From contig JAINUG010000133.1 of NCBI GenBank assembly GCA_029706075.1, forward strand, positions 1,880,001 to 1,944,000: a stretch of 64,000 nt of DNA, read 5' to 3'. The notes below the pieces were generated by a model. The model was given only the letters and a program-made list of their open reading frames with translations. It searched no databases and had not been told where the DNA came from. Each line of letters opens with the position of its first letter. The first letter of the stretch is position 1. Shown in pieces: positions 11,087 to 24,953 of this stretch. Made by a program: the position numbers and the translations under genes. The DNA comes from Aldrovandia affinis. Its lineage: Eukaryota; Chordata; Actinopteri; Notacanthiformes; Halosauridae.

Positions 11087-11274
11087 AAAGCTTGTGCAAC
11101 GGCTCCTTCTTCATGTGCGCTAACGGGCGCTGCATCCCGCTGGGCAGCGTGTGCGACGGGAGGGACGACTGCGGCGACCGCTCGGACGAACGCAACTGCA
11201 ACGTGAACGAGTGTCTGAACCGCAGGGTGAGCGGCTGCACGCAGGACTGCCAGGACCTGCCCGTCGGACACAAG
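11087..11274 (+). CDS. lrp1b: lrp1b exon: LDLa repeat 10 of cluster III plus start of EGF module
   Basis: The first part is an LDLa module ([20 protein letters not shown]). The second part opens an EGF module with [18 protein letters not shown], which matches NECLSRKLSGCSQDCEDL of LRP1. The exon enters in phase 1 and leaves in phase 0 after GHK, the same boundary as in LRP1. The donor aag|gttcga is weak. A stronger-looking in-frame donor (cgcagg|gtgagc) lies inside the exon at 11227, 48 nt upstream; using it would delete 16 residues including two EGF cysteines. Homology to LRP1 supports the longer form. Confidence 0.94.
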
Positions 11275-11330
11275 GTTCGAGCCCCGCCCCTCTCCCCTCA
11301 GCCACGCATGCTTTAACACTGTTTCATGTA

Positions 11331-11447
11331 CACTACCGGTCAAAAGTTTTAGAACACCCCCATTTTCCAGTTTTTACTGAAATTTAAGCAGTTCAAGTCC
11401 AGTGAATAACCTCAAATGGTATAAAGGTAAGCGGTAAACTGCCAGAG

Positions 11448-11487
<40 letters not shown>

Positions 11488-12280
11488 AATTTTTTTTTTT
11501 TTTTAAGTTTAGGTTGCCAAAAACTGAAAATTATTGTACATTTCAGAGTTATAAAAAAGGCCCTTTTAAGGGAACAAGTAATGGGTTAACGTGGGTTAAC
11601 AGTCACTCTGTGCAAGTCACCGACTCTGGATCCAGCAAGAGCCCCAGACCATCACGCTTCCTCCTCCATGTTTGACATCCTTTCGCCTACTCGACGGCCT
11701 ACAAAAACCTTTCAAAATTTAAAGATTTTAAATTTTGATTCATCGGTCCATAAGACCTTCTTCCAGTCTTCAGTAGTCCACTGGCGGTGCTTCATGGCCC
11801 AGGCAAGCCTCTTTTTCTTATTTTGCCATCTTAGCAATGGCTTTCTTACTGCCACCTCGACCTGTCAAACCTGCAGCTCGAAGTCTTCTCTTCACAGTTG
11901 AAACTGAGACTTCCTTACTTCGACCAGTGTTAAGCTGTGCTTGAAGCTGTTGTCCTGTGAGCCGCCTATCGCACAAGCTGTTGACTCTCAGAAACTTGTC
12001 TTCTTATTTTGTTGTGGCTTTGGGTCTGCCAGACCTCTTCCTATCAGAGTTTCCTCCAGTTTCCAAGTGCCTTTTGATTGTGTCAGAAACTACTCACTGC
12101 CAAAAAATCTTTATTTTTCAGTTTTTGGTAACCTAAACGTAAATGTTTTGATTTATTTTTGACCTCTGGCAGTTTACCGCTTACCTTTGTACCATTTCAG
12201 GTTATTCACTGGACTTGAACTGCTTACATTTCTGTAAAAACTGGAAAATGGGGGTGTTCTAAAACTTTTGACTAGTAATC
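11331..12280 (-). mobile_element. Tc1-like transposon with long inverted repeats, dead transposase on minus strand
   Basis: Inverted terminal repeats of about 120 bp occupy 11331-11450 and 12161-12280. They share cggtcaaaagttttagaaca, a cccccattttccag segment and a taagcggtaaactgccagag segment. The interior, read on the minus strand, carries Tc1-like N-terminal transposase remnants (around 11640-12080) full of stops and gaps. An A-run and a T-run at about 11452-11505 mark a further disruption. It is non-autonomous now. Confidence 0.88.
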
Positions 12281-12284
12281 TACT

Positions 12285-12850
12285 GTATATATGGCATTTG
12301 GCAAACGCTTTTATCCAAAGAAACTTACAGTAGTGAATGCATACATTTTTCAGTATATGTGGTCCCAGTGGGAATTGAACCCACAACCTAAGCGTTGTCA
12401 GCACCATGTTCTCTCTGCTGAGTCACACAGAACCATCCTCTACCTACTGAGACACACAGAACCATGCACTACCTACTGAGCCACACAGAACCACGCTCTA
12501 CCTACTGAGCCACACAGAACCACGCTCTACCTACTGAGCCACACAGCCTGAGCCACAGAACCACGCTCTACCTACTGAGCCACAGAACCACGCTCTACCT
12601 ACTGAGCCACACAGAACCACACTCTACCTACTGAGCCACACAGAACAATGCTCTACCTACTGAGCCACACAGAACCACGCTCTACCTACTGAGCCACACA
12701 GAACCACGCTCTACCTACTGAGCCACAGAACCACGCTCTACCTACTGAGCCACACAGAACCACACTCTACCTACTGAGCCACACAGAACCACACTCTACC
12801 TACTGAGCCACACAGAACCACGCTCTACCTACTGAGCCACACAGAACCAC
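12285..12850 (-). repeat. tRNA-derived SINE (minus strand) whose head is expanded into a 29-bp array
   Basis: The tail (tttggcaaacgcttttatcc) and a B-box-like tgggaattgaacccac occur once, at 12291-12400. The head unit ctacctactgagccacacag plus aaccacgct is repeated about 15 times through 12850. The same arrangement, on the + strand, occurs at 36672-37245 and 46918-47412. Confidence 0.88.
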
Positions 12851-14616
<1,766 letters not shown>

Positions 14617-14811
14617 TGAGACTGGGAATCTGATTGGCCGGGGGGCTGGAGAGCCTGCGACACGGGGTCGGGGGCGGAGGGGTGTTTGTGTATGACCGAC
14701 ACTTCTGAGGCCCCCCAGGTCTCCTGGGGAACCGGTGTTTTTGACCGTTTCTGCTGGTTCTCTCAGGTATCATGTTCATGGAGAGAATTAGATTACTCAA
14801 GAGCCCTGTTA

Positions 14812-14815
<4 letters not shown>

Positions 14816-14860
<45 letters not shown>

Positions 14861-14862
14861 TG
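14816..14862. repeat. (TG)n microsatellite
   Basis: About 17 TG units, then mixed tatgtgcgtgcg, about 100 bp before the next acceptor. Confidence 0.9.
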
Positions 14863-14922
14863 CGTGTGTGTGCTGCATCTGTGATTTACTGTGTCTGACT
14901 GTTGCATCAGTGTCATTTTTAA

Positions 14923-16286
<1,364 letters not shown>

Positions 16287-16312
16287 ACAGGTAAGTGCCA
16301 AAATAAAGGAAA
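16287..16312 (+). mobile_element. solo Tc1-like terminal inverted repeat
   Basis: caggtaagtgccaaaataaa plus ggaaac matches the ends of the elements at 20777 and 24954. No transposase body follows. Confidence 0.65.
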
Positions 16313-16811
16313 CGCTTGAGTAAATGAGGGGTCTTTTAAACGGGTGCAGTACCGCGAGTGTCCATTGGGAGTGCCATGGCCGGTACCAGCAGATAGGCCT
16401 GACCCTCTCCTTTCCCTCGCTGTGACTCTCCAAGCTCGGGCCAGCACCGTTTCAGTTTTCAGTTTTTGTTCTCTTTGACGTAATCGGGTCATAAAAGAAA
16501 TTGCATACAGTGTGCGGAAGAACCTTTCCGGAGAAACAATATGGAGCTCGATTAACCATCTCCCGTGCTCGTGGAAAACACAAGAATCTGAACTATTAAC
16601 AACTTGACCTCGATCTAGGATCATTACCTCAGCACTAAAACCAATGACACGTGTTGCTAATGTTATGAGCTCGACGACTCGCACTTCTGAAACACATTCT
16701 GAACGACTTTAGAGGTGAATATGACGTCATCTAATCTGTGTTTAATGAAAAAGTAAGTCAGGACACAGTTGACGGTGTGCAAGAACCAATTCTGTCCCCA
16801 GGCCTCGACTG
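16313..16811. other. intron interior
   Basis: A 136-codon open frame on the minus strand (16274-16684) has no recognisable similarity and no coding signature. Confidence 0.4.
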
Positions 16812-16995
16812 TTCAGGTTTACATTTACATTTAGGCATTTAGCAGACACTCTTATCCAGTGCGACTTACAAGATGTGCATTAATACATGGTAGGAACAAT
16901 CATTGTTCGCGCAAGAGATCAGTGCAGTAATACAGCGATAGACATCATTGCAGGCAGCTGCGTACCATACCTGTAACACTGGGAAGGAAAAGGTT
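16812..16995 (-). mobile_element. fish SINE tail, minus strand
   Basis: tttaggcatttagcagacac plus tcttatccagtgcgacttac is the reverse complement of the common fish SINE 3' domain (taagtcgcactggataagag). A T-run follows at 16997-17025. Confidence 0.7.
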
Positions 16996-17029
16996 AGGGT
17001 TTTTTTTTTTTTTTTTTTTTTTTCATATT

Positions 17030-19284
17030 ACAAAATGCAGTATTAGACATGTGAGCAGTGGTGATGACAATGATTAAACGTTTGTTTGTGAAGATTTGCG
17101 TGAGTGAGTGTGTGTGTGTGTGTGTCAGGTCTGTGTGTTCTCCAGGACATCTGTGGCTCTGTTTGTACACTTATGAATGTTGTGCAGTGGATTATTCAGG
17201 TACATAACCACCCCAGTGTTATATAATGTTTTTATTACAGGAACACTTTGTATACGCGTGACTGATTCACCTGCTCATTACTTGGTTTTATGTTGAGAAA
17301 ATGTGAACTTCAGTGTGAGAACTGAGTAGAATGCCCATGATATTATTGTCATTATGACTTATCATACCTTTACCTTTTATCTGCATTGTTCATGGTACCT
17401 TTGAGTTGACCCAGTATTAAGAGCCAGAATGCAATCCATATAATTAACTTTGTTTTTGCTTTTTCCCCTCTGTGGGAGGTTCAGCCATCCAAGAAACAAT
17501 TTAGTAAATAGCGTTGGACTCAAAAGATTCCCTCCATTAATATGAGAAAGCAGGGCAGATATATTACAAGCAAAATTAGGCAGCGCTGGGCCTCATTTAT
17601 CAAAAGATGCAGATTTTTGTCCCACGTATTTGTTTTTCAGAAATAGTAGTGTGCCCACATCACTTCTGACTCATCAGACTCACTCAATCAAATGAAACAT
17701 AAACGGAACACAAAATAAACGGAACACGCACGCTACACACGCGCACATTACACACGCACGCTCTCCTGCTAGATTAGAGAACACAGCGTTATTATTCGGG
17801 AGTTTTATTAACGAAAACGCCGATGCTGTTAACATGTGATCATGTTTAACGTAGAGCCCTGTGACTGGATTGTGTTTCCGCGCGATGAACACCGGATCAC
17901 GCCGTTCCGAAATCACGTTTATTAATGTCGCTCGTTTCTGCCCGTTTTTAATGGACTTGCTCGCGCACAGAAAGATGGAGCCCCTCGTGTTATTAACGGC
18001 ATATATCACGAGCCCAGGGTTTCCGCTTACATGCAGTATAATCGGTCTAATTAAGGCAGAGGGTTTAGCATTATCGGTCATATATTTGTTCCGTCAAGGT
18101 TTTAGTCGCAGTTGCGCGCTTATAATAGTTTAATAGGAGTCACAGATGGTCTCTAGGTTAAAGGCGATCTTTTTTTAAAACTAATTTGGCACCCAATATG
18201 TGGCCTATCTTTATTTCAAATGTTCATTTCCTGTAGGATATTAAAAGTTAAATTATTGAGGGGCCTCGGGTAGCATAATGTTCAAAGCATCCAAATGTTA
18301 ATTGCTAGGCTGTATCACTTCCGCTCAGACTGTCCAAACGCCAAATACCCTGCAATGCTGCTCTCTGCCACAAGGGGCAGTGCACAGGGCAGGTCTGGAG
18401 ATGTGACAGACACTGGATCTTGGACACGTTCTCATTCATTTTGATGAATCGGCTGTACTTCCTGTTAAAATGTGCATACGATCAAATGTGCTCATGCATG
18501 ATGAATGAGGCCCGAACTGTAATAAACGTAGTCGTGTGGGTGAGATCATGTCACTCAGGTTCGGGGGTGTTCTGTCTGACTGAGAGCTCTTTTGATTAGT
18601 GGCCTGTCACACATTTCCCCTCCCCCCCTGCGATCCAGCCCTCTGATTGAACCACACTCAACACATTCGTATTGAATTCATACAGCGTTTGAATAATGCA
18701 TTCCGATAATGTGACGTCCTGCAGTTCAGATCACGTTTGCGGTCGAGAATCGTCCGTTTTTTTGATTGTGTGGCACTTTGCACCTTTTTAAATTGGAAGG
18801 TGTGACATCCTTTAATTCGCAGTAGTTCTCAACTAGTTTGCCTTCAAGCTCGGCCATTTTTTGATTGTGTGACACTTTGCATTGGAAAGTGATCCTAACG
18901 ACTCCACTCTCTGAAGGTGAAAAAGGATTTCAAAGTTTCTGGTTTTCCCCTCTCCCTCGTTTGATGGCCTCATTTGATCAGAAGATCACCGATGTGATGT
19001 GGAGCCGATCACTGCTGCCGCCTCTTTAATGTGAAGAATAGTCACAGGAAGCTGAAATCCCCGCAGGCTCCATAATGGGGTCCCGCCCTCCTGGGGTCCT
19101 GCCAGCGATGACTTGTGTTCATCACCGTGTGGATTAATGAAAACCCAGCGCAGGAGCGCTCTTGTGTCTGGGGCTGAGAGCTCAACTCCAGTATCGGCTG
19201 TAGCACGCATCAGGATCCTGGTCAGAGACAAAGAGGAGGCCAGTTGTCTGGAGACAATTTGTCCCGTGCGGGGGCCGTTCGATT
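17030..19284. other. intron interior
   Basis: Mostly unique. A short direct repeat (ttttttgattgtgtggcact, then gcaccttttt / gcattgg) occurs near 18760 and 18858. Nothing else recognised. Confidence 0.45.
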
Positions 19285-19410
19285 GGCTGTCTGTGGCGAA
19301 CTCGCAGTGTGAGGGAAGGGATATTTGATTTAGAAAGAGGGTACAATTGGCTACTAATTTGGAAGAAAATGGGGGAAATCATAAGCAATTTTTATATCTT
19401 TTTTTTAAGT
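19285..19410 (+). mobile_element. SINE tail fragment, family A/B
   Basis: gagggtacaattggctacta followed by an A-rich tail. Confidence 0.6.
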
Positions 19411-19857
19411 GAACTGTAGGCATGGCTTTGAAATCCTTACATTTTATAATAATAAAAGAATCCACTGTAAAATAATATTAAAGTGTCTTCTTTCAGTCCC
19501 AAGGTGCACTTGATGTTGTGTAACACGTTTGTCAGACTCTTCAGTGTGTCTCTGAACCCTCATGTTCAAAAGAAATGTCCTTGTTGGCATTGCTTAAAGG
19601 CCATCTAGTGTTGTTCTATAACCATGTAATTACACTTACAATGATCTCTTGACGTGACAGGAATTGTTTTCTGGAAGTAGTCCATGAGTTCAGCTGGACT
19701 TCACCAAGACAACTCTTTCAAATCTAGAGATGTTTGCACAACCAAATAAACCCTCTCTGCTGGCTTAATGAAACTGTGACGGGGTTTATTTGAAGAGCTT
19801 TGTGGTGATGTGTACTCTCAGACCATCTGACAGCGTCTCTCTCCCCTCCCCCCGCAG

Positions 19858-19980
19858 GGCCTCAACAACATCGTGGCGATAGACTTTGACTACAGGAAGG
19901 AGTTTGTGTACTGGATCGACTCGAGCAGGCCCAGCGGGCGCAGGATAAACAGGATGCGTCTGAACGGGAGTGACCTGAAG
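19858..19980 (+). CDS. lrp1b: lrp1b exon: propeller blade with YWID
   Basis: Encodes [40 protein letters not shown] and K (41 codons). The YWID is the YWTD-type blade signature, and SSRPxGxRINRM is the LRP1B wording. NGS is a potential N-glycosylation site. The acceptor ctcccccccgcag is strong; the donor is aag|gtatgg; phase 0/0. Confidence 0.97.
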
Positions 19981-20025
19981 GTATGGAGAGAGGCTCGCTG
20001 TGCGTGAGAATGTGCGTAATGGTGT

Positions 20026-20378
20026 GGGGCCTCGGATAGCGTAGCGGTGACTGGTCACATTGACTGGTGCTTTGTGAGTGTGAGCTGCCTATTGCGGTCG
20101 TGGTTCGAAACCCGACTGTGCCAGACCCGCCCTGGTGTGAGCCCCGATCGGGGGCGGTGATTGGCTGTCCGCCCCAGGGGGAGGGGGGAGGGTGAGCCGG
20201 CACGAACTCGACGAGAAGCGTGAAGGGTGTCTCCAGAAAGTAGGGGGGCGAGTTCCGTCTCGGAGGAGGTGGATCATCGCCGGTCTCTGGGGAATTAGCT
20301 TGTTCGTCGGGGGGGCGATTCAAAATAAATAGAGGGTATAATTGGCCACTAAATAGGGAGAAAAAAAAAATTAAAAAA
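20026..20378 (+). mobile_element. composite SINE, family B
   Basis: The head ggggcctcggatagcgtagc differs from family A, but the tail (agagggtataattggccact plus aaatagggag) is the same. It has a tRNA-like B-box region gtggttcgaaacccgac and lies about 45 bp after the donor. Confidence 0.8.
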
Positions 20379-20776
20379 GAAGAGAATGTGTGTAATGTTG
20401 TCCCTGAGGTTCCGGCAGAAACGCCCCCCCGCCGTCCTGTTTCTCTGGGCGGATCACACTGTGGGCAGCCGGCAGGTTTGCACAGCTGATACGAGCCTCT
20501 AATTAAACCCCCGCTGTTAGGAGGGGGGATGAGTCCCAGGGTCTGGACTCTCTTCATCTCTTTTGGGTTTGAGGTTTATTTTCAGTGATGAAGATGATAT
20601 TATATTACAGTGTGATGGTGATGCAATAGGGTTTATGTGTGGCTGCACCTCAGGTCCCTTAAGTGTTGTGCAGTTTCATGCTCAAATAAATATGATTATT
20701 ATTATTATCATCATTATGGCTGTAGTTGTATCCCACTGTGCCTGTCGTTCAGGGAACTTGTGTGTGTGTGTACATA

Positions 20777-21318
20777 CAGGTAACTGCCAAAATAAAGGAA
20801 ACACCCACATAAAGCGTCTTTATAGGGTGTTGGGCCACAACAAGCTGCCAGAACAGCTTCAGTGTTCCTTGCCATAGATTATAAAAGTGTCTGGAACTCC
20901 ATTCTTCCATGAGAAATTCCATAATTTGGTGTTTTGTTGATGGTGGTGGAAAACGCTGTCTCAGGCGCCGCTCCAGAATCTCCCACAAGTGTTCAATTGG
21001 GTTGACATCTGGTGACTGAGACGGCCATGGCATATGGTTTACATCGTTTTCATGTTCATCAAACCATTCAGTGACCACTCGTGCCCTTTGGATGGGGGCA
21101 TTGCCATCCTGGAAGAGACCACTCCCATTAGGATAGAAATGCTTCACCACAGGATGAAGGTGATCACTCAGAATGGCTTTGTGTTTATTGGTGTTTATCT
21201 TGCCCTCTAAGGGGTTGAGTGGACCTAAACCATGCCAGGAAAATGCACCCCACACCATAACAGAGCCGCCAGAACCCTTCATTTACTCAAGGGTTTCCTT
21301 TATTTGCACAGTTACCTG
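20777..21318 (-). mobile_element. Tc1-like transposon, 5'-deleted, with both ends kept
   Basis: Ends are caggtaactgccaaaataaa and tttatttgcacagttacctg (inverted). The minus strand encodes the C-terminal half of a Tc1/mariner-superfamily transposase without stops from 21282 downwards, with VMVWGAFSW, GNAPIQRARVVTEWF and SPDVNPIEHLWEIL, the last two carrying D and E of the catalytic triad. The N-terminal DNA-binding part is missing, so it is non-autonomous, though less decayed than the other copies. Confidence 0.9.
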
Positions 21319-21424
21319 TGTGCATATATATACATATATATATATAGTATATACATACTGTATATATATAATAGTACTATAATATTCTATATGCTCCTGT
21401 GTAATGCCTTTCAAGGATCTCTCA

Positions 21425-21695
21425 GAGGTTTATAGTGAAGGTGAAGACATTAGTCAGAGCATGAGGAGAGATGGGAGTGAAGACATTAGTCAGAGCATGA
21501 GGAGAGATGGGAGAGAAGACATTAGTCAGAGGATGAGGAGGGATGGGGTGAAGACATTAGTCAGAGCATGAGGAGAGATGGGAGTGAAGACATTAGTCAG
21601 AGGATGAGGAGGGATGGGAGTGAAGACATTAGTCAGAGGATGAGGAGGGATGGGGGTGAAGACATTAGTCAGAGGATGAGGAGGGATGGGGGTGA
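21425..21695 (+). repeat. 36-bp minisatellite
   Basis: About eight units of gaagacattagtcagagcat plus gaggagagatgggagt. Because 36 is a multiple of three, a 12-residue peptide repeat stays open; there is no sign that it is coding. Confidence 0.92.
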
Positions 21696-21929
21696 AGAGT
21701 GTCTTCTCTCAGCGTTCAGCCCATCCTCAACAGCAGCTTCAGAAGAGTGAATGTCAGGAGAACGGGAGGCGAACGTTTCGCCTTTTAAAACCGATAACTG
21801 TCCACTTTTTCATGGTTTTCTGTAATGTAGTGAAGAAAGCTGGCATTGTGTTCAGAATCCTGTCTAATGCCAGAGCAATGCAATGCAAAGGTCATTTTAG
21901 AATCCCCTTTTTTTGCTGAAATTGCCAGG

Positions 21930-22130
21930 CCACATATTTTTACACTTACAAGTTTACATTCCTTTACATACAATACATTTATACAGCTGGATATTTTACT
22001 GAAGCAACTCAGGTTAAGTACCTTTAGCTCAAGGGTATAACAGCAGTGACCCCACTTGGGAATTGAACCAGCAACCTCTGAGTCACAAGTCAAGTTCCCC
22101 TAACCACCATTACACTACACTGCCACCCAT
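21930..22130 (-). mobile_element. tRNA-derived SINE, minus strand
   Basis: gggaattgaaccagcaacct is the reverse complement of a B-box-like head, and tacaatacatttatacagct belongs to the body. The same family is seen in + orientation at 40620-40845. Confidence 0.75.
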
Positions 22131-22465
22131 GACACACTACACTAGTGAGAAGAAAATGTGCAACCCCCCCCCCCCCTCTCTCCTGACGGGTTATATAATC
22201 ATAGCCCAGGGTTAAGACTCGCCCGGACCGTGGTGGCGAGCCCGCACTCTTCTCCAGAGAAAGGATGTGTTACAGCAGTCTGATGAAATGCAGTTGTAAA
22301 AGTGTCAGGCTGGATTGTCCTCGTATATCAGCATTGTGTCTCAGTCGCAGTGGCAGGGTTTATTTTTCACTGTGACAGGGGGAGGGGGGGTGGCTGGAGG
22401 TAGCAACAAACATAAAATAATAAAACATAGATCATAGATTATCTGTGATATTGTGAAGTCGTGAT

Positions 22466-22880
22466 GCTAACGTTCCTGTGTGAGTCAGTTTGAGTACGAC
22501 ATGTTCCTGTGTGAGTCAGTTTGAGTACGCCATGTTTCTGTGTGAGTCAGTTTGAGTACGCCATGTTTCTGTGTGAGTGAGTTTGAGTACGCCATGTTCC
22601 TGTGTGAGTCAGTTTGAGTACGCCATGTTTCTGTGTGAGTCAGTTTGAGTACGCCATGTTCCTGTGTGAGTCAGTTTGAGTACACCATGTTCCTGTGTGA
22701 GTCAGTTTGAGTACGCCATGTTCCTGTGTGAGTCAGTTTGAGTACGCCATGTTCCTGTGTGAGTCAGTTTGAGTACGCCATGTTCCTGTGTGAGTCAGTT
22801 TGAGTACGCCATGTTCCTGTGTGAGTCAGTTTGAGTACGCCATGTTCCTGTGTGTCAGTTTGAGTACGCCACTTTGAGCT
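22466..22880 (+). repeat. 31-bp minisatellite
   Basis: About 13 units of catgttcctgtgtgagtcag plus tttgagtacgc, very uniform (variants at one or two positions). Confidence 0.95.
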
Positions 22881-23483
22881 GGTCCTGATTTCACGGGACG
22901 TCTTGATCGACTTCGCACTAAGATTGTTGAGCTGAAGCCGCTTTTGAATTTTTTTAAATTTCCCCTCAAACGAACTAGCGATCTCACTGTAAGCCTTCCT
23001 CAACAAAAAGCTACGGAAATTGGTTCGGAGGGAATTCGTTAACAAGCTTATTCATGAACAATAATCGGTGGACTAAACGAATGGTTTTCCAATCATTTGT
23101 CAAAATGTTTAACTCTGCATCCAAATGGTGACATTTCACATTTGCTTAACGTTCCTGTTCATTTAACGTTTGAGCTCGATACAGACGGAGCTCGGACCTG
23201 AAGCTCCACTCATAAGCAGCGCTCGATAACCGGTTGTGGCTCAGTTGTATTTGAGCTTTTCTCCTCTAAGGGCTGTCGAATTCGTAAATCATTTTAAAAG
23301 CATTGCTGTTGTTTAATTGTCACTGGAGGGATGGCCCTGTTTGCAGTGCGTTTGCTGGGGTGTCTGTGGCCGTGGAAAAGACTTCAAAGCATTCTGGGTC
23401 TGTTCAGAAAGCCCTCCTCAGGGTGTGTCTTTTTAAGGTGTGGTTGATATTGTTGTAAAATGAGCAGTTTGATCCACCAGCTG
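22881..23483. other. intron interior
   Basis: Nothing recognised. Confidence 0.45.
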
Positions 23484-23795
23484 TCATGTGCATTATTGCA
23501 TGATTAAATATCTGGCTAGAATAGCGAAGTACCTTGACATTGAAACCATGAGGACTCTTGCTGCAGCCTTAGTTCAGAGCCAGTACGACTATGCCTGTAC
23601 CTTGTGGTATAGCACCAGGTCACAATCTCTCAAGGATAAGCTACAAACATCCCAGAATAAATTGGTGAGAGTTGTACTGAAGCTACATCCCAGGACTCAT
23701 TTGGATGATAGTCATTTTAAACAACTAAATTGGCTTCTTTTTATTTTTAAATTGTCAAATAAAACTACTACTATTATTATCTTATCTTAGTGCTT
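23484..23795 (+). mobile_element. non-LTR retrotransposon ORF2 C-terminal fragment
   Basis: An open frame of 100 codons reads RTLAAALVQSQYDYACTLWY, SLKDKLQTSQNKLVRVVL and HFKQLNWL, the pattern of the region after the reverse transcriptase core in fish LINEs. It is cut at both ends and ends in a tattattatcttatctta tail. Confidence 0.75.
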
Positions 23796-24446
23796 ACTGA
23801 AAAAAAGGAAAACATAAATATCTGTTTTCACTGATGTGATTATAATGACATTATGTAAATGAGTTTACATTGTTTTTATATTTTGGAATAAGAGAACCTT
23901 ATTTGAACATTCATTGTATTCTCCTGAGAGTAACTGATACAAAACATTTTCCCCTTAGCTTTGAGAATTGCCTCAGTCAAGGTTTTCTGTCATTAAGTTA
24001 ACCAGCGTTGCTGAAGTAATATTGTCTTTGCTTCTGAAATATACGTATTGTTTATATTTCTGCGAAAGTTGTCGCCTGTAAGTCATTCATTTTAAATGCT
24101 GTAACCTTATTTTCCATTTTCTATTTTCTCCATTCATATTAGATTAAATACTAAATGTATATATGAATTTGATGTGCTCATTTAAGTAGGAAATAGAAAT
24201 AGAAGGAAAGCATATCCTGCCGTGCGTTAGCAGCGCGTAACACAGCTTCACTTCCAACTGACTGATCTCCAATAGAAAGAAAGAAATAATGAACGAGTGA
24301 ACTAAATAAAAAAAGGTATTTTGAGTAACCAGGGAAATGAGTAGGCCACTGTGAAAGGAGCCAGCGGCCGCAGGTGAGTCCTCTGTCTCCACGGCATCTG
24401 TCTCCATGGTGAACGTCTCTGACTCCGCCCCTCTCGCCCCACGCAG
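23796..24446. other. intron interior
   Basis: AT-rich with no recognised element. The last 90 bp are GC-rich and end in the acceptor ccccacgcag. Confidence 0.5.
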
Positions 24447-24628
24447 ATCGTCCACCGCACGGCGGTGCCCAGCGCGCTGGCCGTGGACTGGATCGGGAAG
24501 AACCTGTACTGGTGCGACGCGGAGAGGGCGACCCTGGAGGTGTCCAAGGGCAACGGCCTGTACCCCGCCGTGCTGGTGGGCTCGGGCCTGAAGAACCCCA
24601 GAAACCTGGCCCTGGACCCACAGACTGG
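24447..24628 (+). CDS. lrp1b: lrp1b exon: propeller blade with YWCD
   Basis: Encodes [40 protein letters not shown] and [20 protein letters not shown], then two bases of a Gly codon. [12 protein letters not shown] and EVSKxNGLYP match LRP1B. Phase is 0 in and 2 out, and the next exon supplies the third base (g) before YVFWID. The donor gg|gtactg is weak. It is repeated, with about 30 bp of exon end, three more times downstream. The first is taken as true because any later one would read into taa within caccccTAA. Confidence 0.94.
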
Positions 24629-24875
24629 GTACTGCTCACACCCCTAACCCCTAACCCCTAACCTTAACCTTAACCCTAACCCCTCCCTAACCTCAGAAAC
24701 CTGGCCCTGGACCCACAGACTGGGTACTGCTCACACCCCTAACCCCTAACCTTAACCTGGCCCTGGACCCACAGACTGGGTACTGCTCACACCCCTAACC
24801 TTAACCTAACCCCCCCTAACCTCAGAAACCTGGCCCTGGACCCACAGACTGGGTACTGCTCACACCCGTAACCCC
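24600..24875 (+). repeat. tandem copies of the exon end and donor, separated by CCCTAA-type repeats
   Basis: aaacctggccctggacccac followed by agactggg|tactgctcac occurs at the real exon end and again near 24700, 24758 (lacking the first part) and 24828. The spacers are cccctaacccctaaccttaa-like telomere-type hexamers. Confidence 0.93.
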
Positions 24876-24953
24876 CGACTGTGGCCCTGGGTCTTCATCC
24901 CTTTCTCCTTCCTTCAATATCATAATTTTCATGAAAAGTTTTTAGATGGTAAC

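Noticed and set aside
20749..21282. Active transposase gene
   Set aside because: The N-terminal DNA-binding half and first catalytic Asp are missing; only the C-terminal half is open.
21568..21750. Repeat-peptide ORF (MRRDGSEDISQ)
   Set aside because: 36-bp minisatellite with no upstream or downstream coding evidence.
22466..22880. CRISPR-like regular repeat array
   Set aside because: There are no unique spacers; units are directly adjacent. Same for 42425-42668 and 39150-39435. The genome is vertebrate.
24640..24800. A chromosome end or telomere
   Set aside because: Only short, impure CCCTAA/CCTTAA runs between copies of exon sequence, and the gene continues on both sides.
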